Part shown: one piece after another, positions 37,586 to 47,028 of the stretch | Position numbering within the stretch: the stretch's first letter is position 1 | How the letters are laid out: every line of letters begins with the position of its first letter | Assembly: GCF_009761815.1 (NCBI RefSeq) | Contig: NZ_RWIN01000011.1 | Span: 29,293 to 93,292, forward strand | Reading direction: 5' to 3' | Length of the DNA stretch: 64,000 bases | Source: Pseudomonas sp. PB120 | GTDB taxonomy: Bacteria; Pseudomonadota; Gammaproteobacteria; Pseudomonadales; Pseudomonadaceae | Notes under the pieces: generated by a model | The model's input: the letters and a program-made list of their open reading frames with translations, nothing else | The model's database searches: none | What the model was told of the DNA's origin: nothing | Translations under genes and position numbers: made by a program

Positions 37586-37956
37586 AACCACAAGGGGAGC
37601 CGAAGCTCCCCAAGAAGTAGTTGCATGTTCTATTTTTGTTATTGGTTTCGGGCTTTTTGTTTTTGTTGAGTGCCCTCGTCATGAAGATCTTCCTTCATAA
37701 CCCTCCCAATCGGGAGCCAAGAGCAAACGGATTGCTTTGGTCGCTGTGCTGCAGTGATCTTGCGATCCAACCAGTTCAGGCTCTGTCTCAAGACAGTTTT
37801 TTGTTGTTCTCGGCCTGGTCGTGGGGCAAGCCCCAAATACAACGCCTCTCCAAAAGAATCAGTTAGCTACGCCTCTCGCCGTCTTGTTTTTATTGTGCGT
37901 GAGTCGATACGTCTTATTTTTATTGTCTTGTTCATTAGCTTGTTATTGTTCTTGTA
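37586..37956 (-). ncRNA. crcZ: CrcZ small RNA (Hfq/Crc-sequestering)
   Basis: About 370 bases of AC-rich minus-strand sequence between cbrB and pcnB. From the start predicted 12 bases past the -12 element to the hairpin at 37594-37611 (GGGGAGC, TTCG, GCTCCCC, then TTGTGGTTT), it carries at least six A-rich Hfq/Crc motifs, such as AAGAACAATAACAAG (37939-37953), AATAAAAACAAG near 37883, AACAACAAAAAA near 37797, and AACAAAAACAAAAAG near 37660. Position, length (P. putida CrcZ is about 368 bases as I recall), sigma-54 promoter and motifs all fit CrcZ. By family knowledge it sequesters Hfq/Crc and so relieves carbon catabolite repression when good carbon sources run out. The small open frames on the plus strand here are not credible genes. 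Confidence 0.9.
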
Positions 37957-37966
37957 CCAAACATAT

Positions 37967-37983
37967 AGCAGGGTGCGTGCCAA
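37967..37983 (-). promoter_or_regulatory. Sigma-54 promoter of crcZ
   Basis: On the minus strand TTGGCACGCACCCTGCT matches TGGCACG-N4-TTGCT with one mismatch, with GG and GC exactly ten bases apart. It sits just upstream of the A-rich CrcZ sequence. Confidence 0.88.
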
Positions 37984-38041
37984 CTTTTGCGAAGCCCAGT
38001 AAAACAAGGGGTTAGGTCACGTGACTGCTTTGTTGGGGGCC

Positions 38042-38079
38042 AAAAAAAGCCGGGGCTTCGTTACCGTAAGCCCCGGCTT
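38042..38079 (-). terminator. Rho-independent terminator of cbrB
   Basis: A 12-base-pair stem (AAGCCGGGGCTT / AAGCCCCGGCTT) with a loop around CGGTAACG is followed on the minus strand by seven T. It separates cbrB transcripts from crcZ. Confidence 0.9.
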
Positions 38080-38080
38080 C

Positions 38081-38132
38081 TGTTACGTGAAAAAGATGAG
38101 GTAACAGTTTTTTCACGTTGTCACCTGTTACC
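38081..38132. promoter_or_regulatory. CbrB upstream activating sites for crcZ
   Basis: TGTTAC (38081-38086), 14 bases, then GTAACA (38101-38106) is the CbrB palindrome as I remember it. Overlapping it are GGTAACAG (38100-38107) with CTGTTACC (38125-38132), and ACGTGAAAAA (38085-38094) with TTTTTCACGT (38109-38118), all inverted pairs. They lie 100-165 bases upstream of the crcZ promoter, between the cbrB stop and the cbrB terminator. Confidence 0.75.
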
Positions 38133-38153
38133 CACACCTTCGACAGGCAAGGT

Positions 38154-39590
38154 TCAGCTCTCGCTGGCGACCCCTGTCTTGCGCCGTGGAATGCCCAGGC
38201 GTTGACGGCGTTCCCACAGGCATTTGCGGCTGACCCCGAGTTTGCGCGCCAGCTCGGTCTCGGTCATGTGGTCCTGATGCTCGAGTACGAAGTGCTGGAA
38301 GTAGTCTTCCAGTGACAGGTCTTCGGTCGGCTCGTGACTGTTGTTGGTGGCGCTGTTGCCCTGTTGCGGTGCCAGACCGACGAAATCGTCGTCTTCCAGG
38401 TCGCCCAGCTCGATATCGATCCCCAGCAGTTCAGCGGAAATCTCTGGGCTCTCACAGAGGATGACGGCGCGCTCGACCGCGTTCTCCAGCTCACGAACGT
38501 TACCCGGCCAGGAGTAATGACGAATCGCCTGTTCGGCATCCGCGGCAAATTTCAGGTCGGTGCGGTTGACCCGTGCACTCTGGCGCGCCAGGAACGCATT
38601 GGCAATTTCGTTGACGTCGGCGCCGCGTTCGCGCAGGGCTGGCAGTTTCAGGGCGATTACGTGGAGACGGTAATAAAGGTCTTCACGGAACTGGCCGATT
38701 TTCGCCAGGCTCTTGAGGTCCCGGTGAGTCGCGGCGATCAGGCGCACATCGACTTTCTGCGATTGCACCGAACCCACACGACGAATTTCACCTTCCTGCA
38801 ATACACGCAGCAGGCGAGCCTGGGCTTCGAGTGGCAGTTCGCCGATTTCGTCGAGGAACAGAGTGCCGCCGTCGGCGGCTTCCACCAGGCCCGCTCGCCC
38901 GGCGCTGGCGCCGGTGAACGCACCCTTTTCGTGACCGAAGAGCTCGGACTCGATCAGGCTTTCAGGAATGGCCGCACAGTTCACCGAAATCATCGGCGCC
39001 TTGGCGCGTTTGGACAGGTTGTGCAGGGCACGCGCCACCAATTCTTTACCGGTGCCGGATTCGCCCTGGATCAGGACATTGGAATCGGTCGGCGCGACTT
39101 TGCGGATCTTGCTGTACAGGTCCTGCATCGGCGGGCAGGAACCGATGATGCCGATTTCGCCATTGCTGTTATCGACGCCCGGTTTCGTGGCGCCATTGCC
39201 GGCTTTGCCGACGGCAGGTTCGCCGCTGGCCTGCACCGATTGCCGGTCACGCAGGATTCGCGCGACGGCCTGGAGCATTTCGTCGTGATCGAAAGGCTTG
39301 GCGATGTAATCCACCGCGCCCATCTTCATCGAGTCGACGGCAGAGCGCAGGCTGGCGTAGCTGGTCATGATCAGCACCGGCGTGCCCTGGCCGAGCTTGA
39401 TCAACTCGGTGCCTGGCGCGCCGGGCAGACGCAAATCGCTGACGATCAGGTCGAACGTGGGAATGGTGAAGCGTTCTTGTGCTTCCTGCACTGAACCGGC
39501 TTCGCTGACTTGGTACTGGTTACGTTCCAGCAGGCGGCGCAAGGCGGAGCGGATAATTGTTTCGTCTTCGACGATCAAAATGTGCGGCAT
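38154..39590 (-). CDS. cbrB: Sigma-54-dependent response regulator CbrB
   Basis: A 478-residue NtrC-family activator. The receiver domain has its phospho-acceptor at D52. The AAA+ domain has Walker A GESGTGKE, a canonical GAFTGA loop ([12 protein letters not shown]) and FLDEIGELP. The C-terminal Fis-type helix-turn-helix ([20 protein letters not shown]) gives DNA binding. With CbrA it controls carbon/nitrogen balance and activates crcZ. It is 22 bases downstream of cbrA and followed by the crcZ control region, which identifies it as CbrB rather than another NtrC protein. Confidence 0.96.
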   Translation of the reverse strand: MPHILIVEDETIIRSALRRLLERNQYQVSEAGSVQEAQERFTIPTFDLIVSDLRLPGAPGTELIKLGQGTPVLIMTSYASLRSAVDSMKMGAVDYIAKPFDHDEMLQAVARILRDRQSVQASGEPAVGKAGNGATKPGVDNSNGEIGIIGSCPPMQDLYSKIRKVAPTDSNVLIQGESGTGKELVARALHNLSKRAKAPMISVNCAAIPESLIESELFGHEKGAFTGASAGRAGLVEAADGGTLFLDEIGELPLEAQARLLRVLQEGEIRRVGSVQSQKVDVRLIAATHRDLKSLAKIGQFREDLYYRLHVIALKLPALRERGADVNEIANAFLARQSARVNRTDLKFAADAEQAIRHYSWPGNVRELENAVERAVILCESPEISAELLGIDIELGDLEDDDFVGLAPQQGNSATNNSHEPTEDLSLEDYFQHFVLEHQDHMTETELARKLGVSRKCLWERRQRLGIPRRKTGVASES

Positions 39591-39612
39591 TGATTCGATA
39601 CTCTCGACGGTC

Positions 39613-42561
39613 TCAGTTCACAGCGGACGTCGCTTCGACATGACGCGGTAAAGTCACCCGGATACGGGTGCCGCGTTGGCTTTGAACATCAGCCGGGCTG
39701 TCGATGGTGATTTGTCCATAATGCTCTTCAACGATGGAATAGACCAGTGCAAGGCCCAGACCGGTGCCTTCACCAGGGTCCTTGGTGGTGAAGAAAGGTT
39801 CGAACAATCTGTCCATGATGTTCTTCGGAATGCCGCTGCCTTCGTCCTCGACGATCAGGTCGACCGTGTGTTCTCCGGCTTCGCTTTTTACCCGTACCGC
39901 ACTGCCGGGAGGCGAGGCGTCACGGGCGTTTGAGAGCAGGTTGATCAACACTTGGGCGAGTCGCTGCGGATCGCCTTCGACCCAGTGATCGGGGTCGCAC
40001 AGGTTGTAGAACTGCACTTCGAAATTGCGTCGGTTGAGGGCCAGCAGACCTATCGCATCCTGGGCCACTTCGGCCAGACAGACGGGCTCGTCACTGTGTT
40101 GATGACTGCCGGCATGGGCGAAGCTCATCAGCGATTGAACGATGCGCGACACGCGTTTGGTCTGCTCCAGGATCTGTCCGCTGATTTCCTTCAGCTCGCC
40201 ATCGTCTTCACGTTCTTCGCGCAAATTCTGCGCGAGGCAGGCGATGCCGGTGATGGGGTTGCCGATTTCATGGGCGACGCCCGCCGCCAGTCGACCAATG
40301 CTGGCCAGACGCTCGGAATGCACCAGTTTGTCTTCGAGCATCTGGGTTTCGGTGAGGTCTTCTACCAGCAACACCAGGCCGCTGTTACCCGGGGCGAGCG
40401 GTTCGTCGATCGCCGCTTTGTGCAGGTTCAGCCAGCGAGTCTGCCCGTCGAGCGCCAGGTGCTGTTTGTGCAAGTGCTCGTCCGGCAGATTGATGAAGCC
40501 TTGCAGCAATTCTTTCCACGGATCAGCAATGGTGCTCAAGCGCGAACCGACCACACGTTGCGCGGCAATCCCGGTCAGCTCCTCCATGGCTTTGTTCCAC
40601 ATCAGGATCTCTTGATCCTTGGCCAGCGAGCAAACACCCATCGGCAGTTCCTGCAGGGTCTGGCGGTGGTAGCGGCGCAGTGCATCGAGTTCGGCGGCCA
40701 GGCCGGTGAGGCGCGAGTGGTAATCCTCAAGGCGACTTTCGATGAAGTGGATGTCTTCGGTTACGTAGTTTTCGCCACCTGCCTTATAAGGCAGGAACGT
40801 CTCGACCATGTCCTGGGCCACGCTCGGCCCCATCAGACCGGAAAGGTTGGCTTCGATCCGGTCGCGCAAGCGGCGCAAGGCATAAGGCCGGCGTTCGTCG
40901 AACGGCAGGTAAAGGTCGCGCAAGGCCTGCTCGACTTCCTTCTGCGCCGCCTTGGCGCCCAGCGGTTTAGCCAGTTGGGTGGCGAATTCCTGAGGCGATG
41001 CCGCGTGCAATTCCCGGCGTTGCGGGCGACGCACGTTATCGACGGCGCAGGCTTCGGCGGCGCTGGCTTCTTCGGTGCTGGCGTTGGTAAACAGCGAGAT
41101 CAGGGTGAACATCAGTACGTTGGCGGCCAGCGACGCAATGGCCGCCATGTGCCAACTGGTGTCGTCCAGCACGTAGATCATGTTCAGCAGCGGAATGTAG
41201 AAACCCTGCAGATTGCCCACCAGTGGCAACAGCATGGTCACCAGCCAGACCAGGATCCCCGCCAGCAAACCGGCGATAAAGCCGCGACGGTTGGCGGTCG
41301 GCCAATACAGGACGGACAGTACGCCCGGCAGGAACTGCAAGGTCGCCACAAAGGCGACGATGCCGAGGTTGGCCAGATCCTGCTCGGCACCCAGCAGCAG
41401 GTAGAAACCGTAACCAGCCATGATGATTGCGACGATCAGCGCCCGCCGGGTCCATTTCAGCCAGCGATAGATATTGCCTTCGGCAGGTGGCTGATAAAGC
41501 GGCAGTACCAAGTGGTTCAGCGCCATCCCCGACAGCGCCAGGGTGGTGACGATAATCAGCCCACTGGCGGCTGACAGCCCGCCCACGTACGCCAACAATG
41601 CCAACGCTTTGCTGTTGGCGGCGATGCCGATGCCCAGCGTGAAATATTCCGGATTGGTGGTGGCGCCCAGCTTCAGGCCAGCCCAGAGAATTAGCGGTAC
41701 CGCCAGGCTCATCAGCAACAGGAAGAGCGGCAAGCCCCAGCTCGCACTGACCAGCGAGCGCGGGTTGAGGTTTTCGGTGAACGTCATGTGGTACATGTGC
41801 GGCATCACGATCGCCGAGGCGAAGAACACCAGCAGCAACGTGCGCCACGGACCTTCCTGCAGCGGCGTGTGCAAAGCGGCGAGGGCGGTCTGGTTTTGCA
41901 GCAACCAAAGTTCAAGCTGTTGCGGGCCGTCGAACACGCCGTACAAGGCATACAGGCCGACGCCACCAATGGCGATCAGCTTGATCACCGATTCGAAGGC
42001 AATCGCGAACACCAGGCCTTCGTGTTTCTCCCGCGTGGCGATGTGCCGCGAGCCAAAGAAGATCGTGAACAGGGTAATCAGTGCGCAGAAGCTCAAGGCC
42101 ACGCGATGCTGAACCGGTTCGCGGGTGAGAATGCCAATGGAGTCTGCGACCGCTTGAATCTGCAGCGCCAGCAGGGGCAGCACGCCGATCAGCATGAAAA
42201 TAGTGGTCAGTGCGCCCGCCCAGGTGCTGCGGAACCGGAACGCAAACAAGTCGGCCAGGGACGACAGCTGATAAGTGCGGGTGATTTTCAGAATCGGATA
42301 CAGCAACACGGGCGCCAGCAGAAAGGCCCCGGACACCCCGAGGTAGCTGGACAGGAACCCATAGCCATATTGATAGGCCAGGCCCACCGTGCCGTAAAAC
42401 GCCCAGGCACTGGCATACACGCCCAGCGATAGGGTGTACGTCAGCGGGTGGCGAATGATCGCCCGGGGGATCATGCCCCGTTCGCTGACCCAGGCTACGC
42501 CGAACAGCACCGCCAGGTAGGCGGCGCTGATCAGGATCATCTGGGTCAGGCTAAAGCTCAT
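39613..42561 (-). CDS. cbrA: Sensor histidine kinase CbrA with transporter-like domain
   Basis: A 982-residue fusion. Residues 1-500 resemble a sodium/solute symporter (SSSF) with about 13 hydrophobic segments (for example YAFYG-type loop [20 protein letters not shown]). A STAC-like linker and PAS domain ([20 protein letters not shown]) lead to HisKA ([20 protein letters not shown]) and HATPase_c ([29 protein letters not shown]). CbrA transports histidine in P. putida and phosphorylates CbrB. The start at 42561 was preferred over 42567 by family N-terminus. It overlaps the 58-residue cbrX gene by 11 bases, so its translation is probably coupled. Confidence 0.96.
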   Translation of the reverse strand: MSFSLTQMILISAAYLAVLFGVAWVSERGMIPRAIIRHPLTYTLSLGVYASAWAFYGTVGLAYQYGYGFLSSYLGVSGAFLLAPVLLYPILKITRTYQLSSLADLFAFRFRSTWAGALTTIFMLIGVLPLLALQIQAVADSIGILTREPVQHRVALSFCALITLFTIFFGSRHIATREKHEGLVFAIAFESVIKLIAIGGVGLYALYGVFDGPQQLELWLLQNQTALAALHTPLQEGPWRTLLLVFFASAIVMPHMYHMTFTENLNPRSLVSASWGLPLFLLLMSLAVPLILWAGLKLGATTNPEYFTLGIGIAANSKALALLAYVGGLSAASGLIIVTTLALSGMALNHLVLPLYQPPAEGNIYRWLKWTRRALIVAIIMAGYGFYLLLGAEQDLANLGIVAFVATLQFLPGVLSVLYWPTANRRGFIAGLLAGILVWLVTMLLPLVGNLQGFYIPLLNMIYVLDDTSWHMAAIASLAANVLMFTLISLFTNASTEEASAAEACAVDNVRRPQRRELHAASPQEFATQLAKPLGAKAAQKEVEQALRDLYLPFDERRPYALRRLRDRIEANLSGLMGPSVAQDMVETFLPYKAGGENYVTEDIHFIESRLEDYHSRLTGLAAELDALRRYHRQTLQELPMGVCSLAKDQEILMWNKAMEELTGIAAQRVVGSRLSTIADPWKELLQGFINLPDEHLHKQHLALDGQTRWLNLHKAAIDEPLAPGNSGLVLLVEDLTETQMLEDKLVHSERLASIGRLAAGVAHEIGNPITGIACLAQNLREEREDDGELKEISGQILEQTKRVSRIVQSLMSFAHAGSHQHSDEPVCLAEVAQDAIGLLALNRRNFEVQFYNLCDPDHWVEGDPQRLAQVLINLLSNARDASPPGSAVRVKSEAGEHTVDLIVEDEGSGIPKNIMDRLFEPFFTTKDPGEGTGLGLALVYSIVEEHYGQITIDSPADVQSQRGTRIRVTLPRHVEATSAVN

Positions 42562-42727
42562 CGGCATCTTTTTGGCTCTGCAGGATGAAGGTCACGACGA
42601 TCAGAATCAGCCAGAGCAAATAAGGGCGATACCAGGCGCCAGTGGCGTCGATCCACCAATCCATGATGGCCGGGGAAAACAGATAAATCCCCACTACCAG
42701 GAGCAGGACCAAGCGATAGATGTACAT
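42551..42727 (-). CDS. cbrX: Small membrane protein CbrX, translationally coupled to cbrA
   Basis: A 58-residue protein starting MYIYRLVLLLVVGIYLFSPA and ending QKDADEL. It has two hydrophobic helices (about residues 4-20 and 37-51) joined by a short loop with IMDWWIDATGAWYRP. Its stop codon lies 11 bases inside cbrA. I recognise it as the small gene upstream of cbrA described in P. putida as cbrX, reported to drive cbrA translation by coupling. It is too short for many annotation cut-offs. The protein's own function is unknown. Confidence 0.82.
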   Translation of the reverse strand: MYIYRLVLLLVVGIYLFSPAIMDWWIDATGAWYRPYLLWLILIVVTFILQSQKDADEL

Positions 42728-42804
42728 CCCGGCCTCTCTTTTTTATGCGCGTGCCCGAAAACGTGCCGCGATGGTAACGGATGGGCGCGCGACTGCAAGC
42801 GTGA

Positions 42805-43692
42805 TCACTGCAGTTGCGCCTCGGGGAGGTTCAGTGTGCGCGGGATCTGCAGCGCATCCCAGTGGGTGACGCCCCAGTCGAGTACTTCCCGGGGCGTTGC
42901 ATACGCCAGTTCCGCGCCCGGATTCTGGCCCAGCGCCCGCAATGCGCGCAGCAGCAGTGGTGTCGCCTGATCTTCGGTCAGCGGCGGCGAGCGGTAGGAT
43001 TTGCCGAGTTTGTTGCCATCGGGCTGGGTAATCAGCGGGATGTGCAGGTAACGCGGCTGGCGCAGGCCGAGCAGTTCCTGCAGGTACAGCTGGCGCGGCG
43101 TGGAATCGAGCAGGTCGGCGCCACGGACGATATCGGTGATGCCTTGCCAGGCGTCATCCAGCACTACCGCCAATTGATAGGCGTAGAGCCCGTCGCGACG
43201 GCGAATCACAAAGTCACCGACCTCCCGGCCCAGGTGCTGGCGGTATTTGCCCTGCACGCGGTCGGTGAAGTGGTATTCCAGCTCGGGGACGCGCAGGCGA
43301 ATCGCGGCATCTTCAGTACCGTGGCCGGCATTGCGGCACAGCCCCGGATAAATGCCGTGATACGGTTCAAGCTGTTTGCGCGAGCAGGTGCACGCGTAGG
43401 CCAGGCCATGATTGAACAGGCTGTTGAGAACTTCGGCATAGGCTTCGTGCCGGTCGCTCTGGCGCACCATCTCGCCGTCCCATTCAAAACCGTAGCTCTC
43501 CAATGCCTTGAGGATCGCGGCCTGGGCGCCGGGCTCTTCCCGTGGCGGATCGAGGTCTTCCATGCGCATCAGCCAACGGCCACCCACCGAACGGGCGTCG
43601 AGGTACGAGGCCAGCGCTGCGACCAACGAGCCAAAATGCAGATGTCCACTGGGCGTGGGGGCGAAGCGCCCGATGTAGGGGGTGGCGATCAT
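42805..43692 (-). CDS. gluQ: Glutamyl-Q tRNA(Asp) synthetase GluQRS
   Basis: A 295-residue truncated glutamyl-tRNA synthetase. The HIGH region is GRFAPTPSGHLHFGSLVAAL. Zinc ligands are in the CTCSRKQ segment, with a later Tyr and Cys (GIYPGLC). The KMSKS counterpart is NKLGKSY. No anticodon-binding domain is present, as expected. It attaches glutamate to queuosine in tRNA-Asp. It lies just downstream of dksA on the same strand, the conserved dksA-gluQRS arrangement, but with a REPIN between them. Confidence 0.95.
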   Translation of the reverse strand: MIATPYIGRFAPTPSGHLHFGSLVAALASYLDARSVGGRWLMRMEDLDPPREEPGAQAAILKALESYGFEWDGEMVRQSDRHEAYAEVLNSLFNHGLAYACTCSRKQLEPYHGIYPGLCRNAGHGTEDAAIRLRVPELEYHFTDRVQGKYRQHLGREVGDFVIRRRDGLYAYQLAVVLDDAWQGITDIVRGADLLDSTPRQLYLQELLGLRQPRYLHIPLITQPDGNKLGKSYRSPPLTEDQATPLLLRALRALGQNPGAELAYATPREVLDWGVTHWDALQIPRTLNLPEAQLQ

Positions 43693-43729
43693 GAGAACGA
43701 CATTATTTTTCCAGGCTTGCGCCAGACCC

Positions 43730-43821
43730 CTGTGGGAGCGAGCCTGCTCGCGATAGCAGTGTGTCAGCCGGCATTGATGTTGAAGTTGAAGGCTTCTTCG
43801 CGAGCAGGCTCGCTCCCACAG
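43730..43821. repeat. REPIN between dksA and gluQRS
   Basis: Inverted REP arms of the variant CTGTGGGAGCGAGCCTGCTC (left) and GAGCAGGCTCGCTCCCACAG (right). The spacer is 40-odd bases. Confidence 0.92.
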
Positions 43822-43851
43822 GTGTTGTGTGGGGCAAATATCAGAAACGAA

Positions 43852-43875
43852 AACGGAGCGTTCGCACGCTCCGTT
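43852..43875 (-). terminator. Hairpin terminator of dksA
   Basis: AACGGAGCG / CGCTCCGTT, nine base pairs with a six-base loop, followed on the minus strand by TTCGTTTC. It is 17 bases past the dksA stop. The T-run is interrupted, so some read-through into gluQRS is possible. Confidence 0.78.
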
Positions 43876-43892
43876 CTTCGTTCAAGTCGAGA

Positions 43893-44336
43893 TTACTTGC
43901 CGACTTGTTTTTCCTTGATTTCCGCCAGGGTCTTGCAGTCAACGCACATGTCGGCGGTAGGGCGTGCTTCCAGTCGCTTGACGCCGATTTCTACGCCGCA
44001 GGACTCGCACCAGCCATATTCTTCGTCTTCAATCAGCTGAAGCGTCTTGTCGATCTTCTTGATCAACTTGCGCTCGCGGTCGCGTGCACGCAGTTCGAGG
44101 CTGAACTCTTCTTCCTGGCTGGCGCGATCCGCCGGGTCAGGGAAGTTGGCCGCTTCGTCTTTCATGTGATCAACCGTACGGTCGACTTCCTGCATCAAGT
44201 CCTGCTTCCACTTGTTCAGGATCTTGGTGAAGTGAGCGCGCATGGGCTTGCCCATGTACTCCTCGCCCTTTACTTCTTTATAGGGTTCGAAGCCGCTGAT
44301 CGACTGGTTTTGCTGCTGCTTTGCTTGGGTGGACAT
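43893..44336 (-). CDS. dksA: RNA polymerase-binding transcription factor DksA
   Basis: A 147-residue protein of standard length. The coiled-coil tip motif DPADRASQEEEF carries the catalytic acidic pair. The four-cysteine zinc finger is at WCESCGVEIG with the CVDC pair 17 residues on. DksA enters the RNA polymerase secondary channel and, with ppGpp, represses rRNA promoters like the ones at 10964 and 63932 and activates amino acid synthesis genes. The zinc form is the housekeeping one. Confidence 0.97.
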   Translation of the reverse strand: MSTQAKQQQNQSISGFEPYKEVKGEEYMGKPMRAHFTKILNKWKQDLMQEVDRTVDHMKDEAANFPDPADRASQEEEFSLELRARDRERKLIKKIDKTLQLIEDEEYGWCESCGVEIGVKRLEARPTADMCVDCKTLAEIKEKQVGK

Positions 44337-44668
44337 GAAATAGACCGCCTCTACTCTTGTAATCCATTGCGCAGGATTGCTCCATCACCGACACCTGCCG
44401 GCCCTGCGGCTGCAAGCGGGCGAACTTACCAGATCAAATCGGACCGCGCTACTCCCGGATGTCGAGGTAGTTGCCCGAGGGGCTTGCAAAAGATTGCGAG
44501 GCCTTGTCTGGTGGTGCTGGAGACCTGATCAAATATTGATTTTAGTCAAAGCTGGGGCACACGTTCGAGTCGTTTGAGGCCAGCGTTATAACGGTCTGAC
44601 CGCTTTAGGTTCTCGCTCGTTCCTGCGCTTGGGTAGAATTGATTCTTTTCCCCGTTGAAGGAAGGCCA
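44337..44668. other. Intergenic region between dksA and an aminotransferase gene
   Basis: The 332 bases hold the divergent promoters. A TAGAAT -10-like element is at 44634-44639 with no good -35. Two small adjacent palindromes (CGTTATAACG and CGGTCTGACCG) lie at 44584-44601. I see no gene or RNA structure that I can support. Confidence 0.4.
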
Positions 44669-45841
44669 ATGGCTCAGTCCTACAGTGCCCGCAGTCGCGC
44701 GATCGAACCTTTCCACGTTATGGCGTTGCTGGCGCGGGCCAATGAATTGCAAGCGGCCGGCCACGATGTGATCCACCTGGAAATCGGCGAGCCGGATTTC
44801 ACCACCGCCGAGCCCATCATCCAGGCTGGCCAGGCGGCGCTGACGGCGGGGAAAACCCGCTACACCGCCGCCCGTGGCATTCCTGAATTGCGTGAAGCCA
44901 TCTCCGGTTTTTATCAGCAGCGTTATGGGCTGAACATCGATCCACAACGAATCCTGATCACCCCAGGCGGTTCCGGCGCGCTCCTGCTCGCCAGCGCCTT
45001 GCTGGTGGACCCAGGCAAACACTGGCTGCTGGCGGACCCGGGTTACCCGTGCAATCGCCACTTCCTGCGACTGGTCGAAGGCGCAGCGCAGCTGGTGCCG
45101 GTCGGTCCGGACGTGCGCTATCAGCTGACCCCGGACCTGGTGGCTCGGCATTGGGATCACGACAGCGTTGGCGCTTTGGTGGCCTCGCCGGCGAATCCAA
45201 CCGGGACGATTCTGACCCGCGACGAATTGGCCGGGCTGTCCGCCGCCATCAAGCAGCGTCACGGGCATCTGGTGGTGGACGAGATCTATCACGGCCTGAC
45301 CTACGGCACCGACGCGGCCAGCGTGCTGGAAGTCGATGACAGTGCGTTTGTCCTGAATAGCTTTTCCAAGTATTTCGGCATGACCGGATGGCGCCTTGGC
45401 TGGCTGGTCGCGCCGGAAGCGGCTGTGAGTGAGCTGGAAAAACTGGCGCAAAACCTCTACATCAGTGCCCCAAGCATGGCCCAGCACGCCGCGCTCGCCT
45501 GCTTTGAACCGGCAACCATCAGCATTCTCGAAGAGCGCCGCGCCGAGTTCGGTCGTCGTCGTGATTTCCTGCTGCCGGCCTTACGCGAGTTGGGTTTCAA
45601 CATCGCGGTGGAACCGGAAGGCGCTTTCTACTTGTACGCCGATATCAGCAAGTTCGGCGGCGATGCCTTCGCGTTCTGCCGACATTTCCTCGAAACCGAG
45701 CATGTGGCGATTACGCCGGGACTGGATTTTGGTCGCTATCAGGCCGGGCATCATGTGCGTTTTGCCTACACGCAAAGCCTCCCGCGCCTACAGGAAGCCG
45801 TCGAGCGGATTGCGCGTGGCTTGAAGAGCTGGCAAGGCTGA
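44669..45841 (+). CDS. Pyridoxal phosphate-dependent aminotransferase (class I/II)
   Basis: A 390-residue fold-type I aminotransferase. The PLP lysine lies in [20 protein letters not shown], the phosphate-binding [10 protein letters not shown] region near residue 100, and the [16 protein letters not shown] motif binds the cofactor Asn. The substrate is not readable from sequence; alanine or aspartate-type transamination is likely for the family. The ATG at 44669 was chosen because it follows a GAAGGA ribosome site. Its last base overlaps the sfsA start, so they form an operon. Confidence 0.88.
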   Translation: MAQSYSARSRAIEPFHVMALLARANELQAAGHDVIHLEIGEPDFTTAEPIIQAGQAALTAGKTRYTAARGIPELREAISGFYQQRYGLNIDPQRILITPGGSGALLLASALLVDPGKHWLLADPGYPCNRHFLRLVEGAAQLVPVGPDVRYQLTPDLVARHWDHDSVGALVASPANPTGTILTRDELAGLSAAIKQRHGHLVVDEIYHGLTYGTDAASVLEVDDSAFVLNSFSKYFGMTGWRLGWLVAPEAAVSELEKLAQNLYISAPSMAQHAALACFEPATISILEERRAEFGRRRDFLLPALRELGFNIAVEPEGAFYLYADISKFGGDAFAFCRHFLETEHVAITPGLDFGRYQAGHHVRFAYTQSLPRLQEAVERIARGLKSWQG

Positions 45842-46548
45842 TGCAGTTTCATCCTCCCCTCGAAGAAGGGCGTCTGATCCGACGTTACAAGCGTTTTCTC
45901 GCCGATATCGAAACCGTTACCGGCGAGTTGCTGACGATCCATTGTCCGAACACCGGTTCGATGCTCAATTGCCAGGTCGAAGGGGGGCAGGTCTGGTTCA
46001 GCCGCTCGAACGATCCCAAACGCAAGCTGCCCGGCACTTGGGAAATCGGCGAAACCCCGCAGGGTCGGCTGTTTTGCGTCAACACTGCACGGGCCAACGG
46101 TTTGATCGAGGAAGCGTTGCGGGCGGGCGTCATCACCGAACTCAACGGCTTTACCGGGCTCAAGCGTGAAGTCGCGTATGGCCAGGAAAGCAGCCGCATC
46201 GATTTCCGCCTCGATTACCCGGGCGGCCCGGCGTATGTGGAAGTCAAAAGCGTGACGTTAGGTTTCGACGGCTCGGCGGTGGCAGCCTTTCCCGATGCGG
46301 TGACGCAGCGCGGGGCCAAGCATCTGCGGGAGTTGGCTCATCTGGCCAGGGACGGGATTCGTGCAGTGCAGTTGTATTGCGTGAACCTCACGGGCATCGA
46401 CGCCGTGCGTCCTGCAGAAGAAATCGATTCGGCCTACGCGGCAGCCTTGCGCGAGGCGGTCGCGTGCGGGGTTGAGGTGCTGGCCTACGGTGTGCGTTTG
46501 ACCCACGAGGAAATGGTCGTCCATCGACGTCTCGAGGTGCTGATTTAA
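45841..46548 (+). CDS. sfsA: SfsA, DNA/RNA nuclease-like sugar fermentation stimulation protein
   Basis: A 235-residue SfsA protein. The N-terminal OB-like part contains [16 protein letters not shown], and the nuclease-like core contains [20 protein letters not shown] (the Asp and Glu-x-Lys of a PD-(D/E)xK pattern) and [16 protein letters not shown]. In E. coli it was linked to maltose genes; the true role is unclear. It overlaps the aminotransferase stop by one base (TGATG) and converges on the Rieske gene. Confidence 0.94.
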   Translation: MQFHPPLEEGRLIRRYKRFLADIETVTGELLTIHCPNTGSMLNCQVEGGQVWFSRSNDPKRKLPGTWEIGETPQGRLFCVNTARANGLIEEALRAGVITELNGFTGLKREVAYGQESSRIDFRLDYPGGPAYVEVKSVTLGFDGSAVAAFPDAVTQRGAKHLRELAHLARDGIRAVQLYCVNLTGIDAVRPAEEIDSAYAAALREAVACGVEVLAYGVRLTHEEMVVHRRLEVLI

Positions 46549-46862
46549 AGGTTGATCCAGATCCCTTGCTCGTCTTCACGGCAGGCGATAGTGGTCAGCG
46601 ATTGACCGGCGCAAGGGCCGGAGACGCATTCACCGTCTTCGATCAGAAACAGTGCGCCGTGGGTGGCGCACTGAATCAGGCTGTTGCTGGGGTCCAGAAA
46701 CTGGTCGGGTGTCCATTCCAGCCCCACGCCACGGTGCGGGCAGCGGTTGAGGTAGACGTAAACCTGGCCGCTGCGGCGCACGGCAAAAAGCTTCTGGCCG
46801 TCAATGTTGAAGCCGCGGCTGCTGTTGTCAGCCAGATCGGCACCCGTGCAAAGCAACTTCAT
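46545..46862 (-). CDS. Rieske [2Fe-2S] ferredoxin-like protein
   Basis: A 105-residue single-domain protein. The Rieske ligands appear as CPHRG and CATHGALF (Cys-x-His and Cys-x2-His). The start is the ATG at 46862, giving the compact [13 protein letters not shown]-terminus; the longer frame to 46991 lies across the Fur box and is unlikely. Such small Rieske proteins feed electrons to oxygenases or act alone. It diverges from the heme uptake cluster, with a Fur box between them, so iron control is possible. Its last bases overlap the sfsA end. Confidence 0.86.
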   Translation of the reverse strand: MKLLCTGADLADNSSRGFNIDGQKLFAVRRSGQVYVYLNRCPHRGVGLEWTPDQFLDPSNSLIQCATHGALFLIEDGECVSGPCAGQSLTTIACREDEQGIWINL

Positions 46863-46913
46863 GTCTATCCTCAAATATCGACGCGCGTCGTAGGAAATGT
46901 CCGAGCTTGACGC

Positions 46914-46932
46914 GCAAATGCAAACAATTATC
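46914..46932. promoter_or_regulatory. Candidate Fur box
   Basis: GCAAATGCAAACAATTATC matches the 19-base Fur consensus (GATAATGATAATCATTATC) at 13 positions by eye. It lies between the Rieske gene and hmuT and about 100 bases before the hmuT start. Confidence 0.55.
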
Positions 46933-47028
46933 AAATGGCTGCTTCGCCCGTCGGTGCACGTGCCGGATGCCGAGGATACTTGGCCTGTCATCTCGATGCC
47001 CGGGAAAAACCTTTCAAGGAAGTTGTTT

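Noticed and set aside
37352..37591. Long N-terminal extension of pcnB
   Set aside because: The extension translates a REPIN. The ATG at 37351 gives the normal PcnB N-terminus.
37621..38015. Short plus-strand frames in the gap between pcnB and cbrB
   Set aside because: They are Leu/Ser/Phe-rich because they read the complement of the A-rich CrcZ RNA, and they overlap each other in different frames.
44546..45487. A 313-codon minus-strand frame opposite the aminotransferase
   Set aside because: Antisense shadow of a gene with a complete PLP fold; no supporting motif.
46863..46991. Longer start for the Rieske gene
   Set aside because: The extra codons lie over the Fur box and lack homology to Rieske N-termini.
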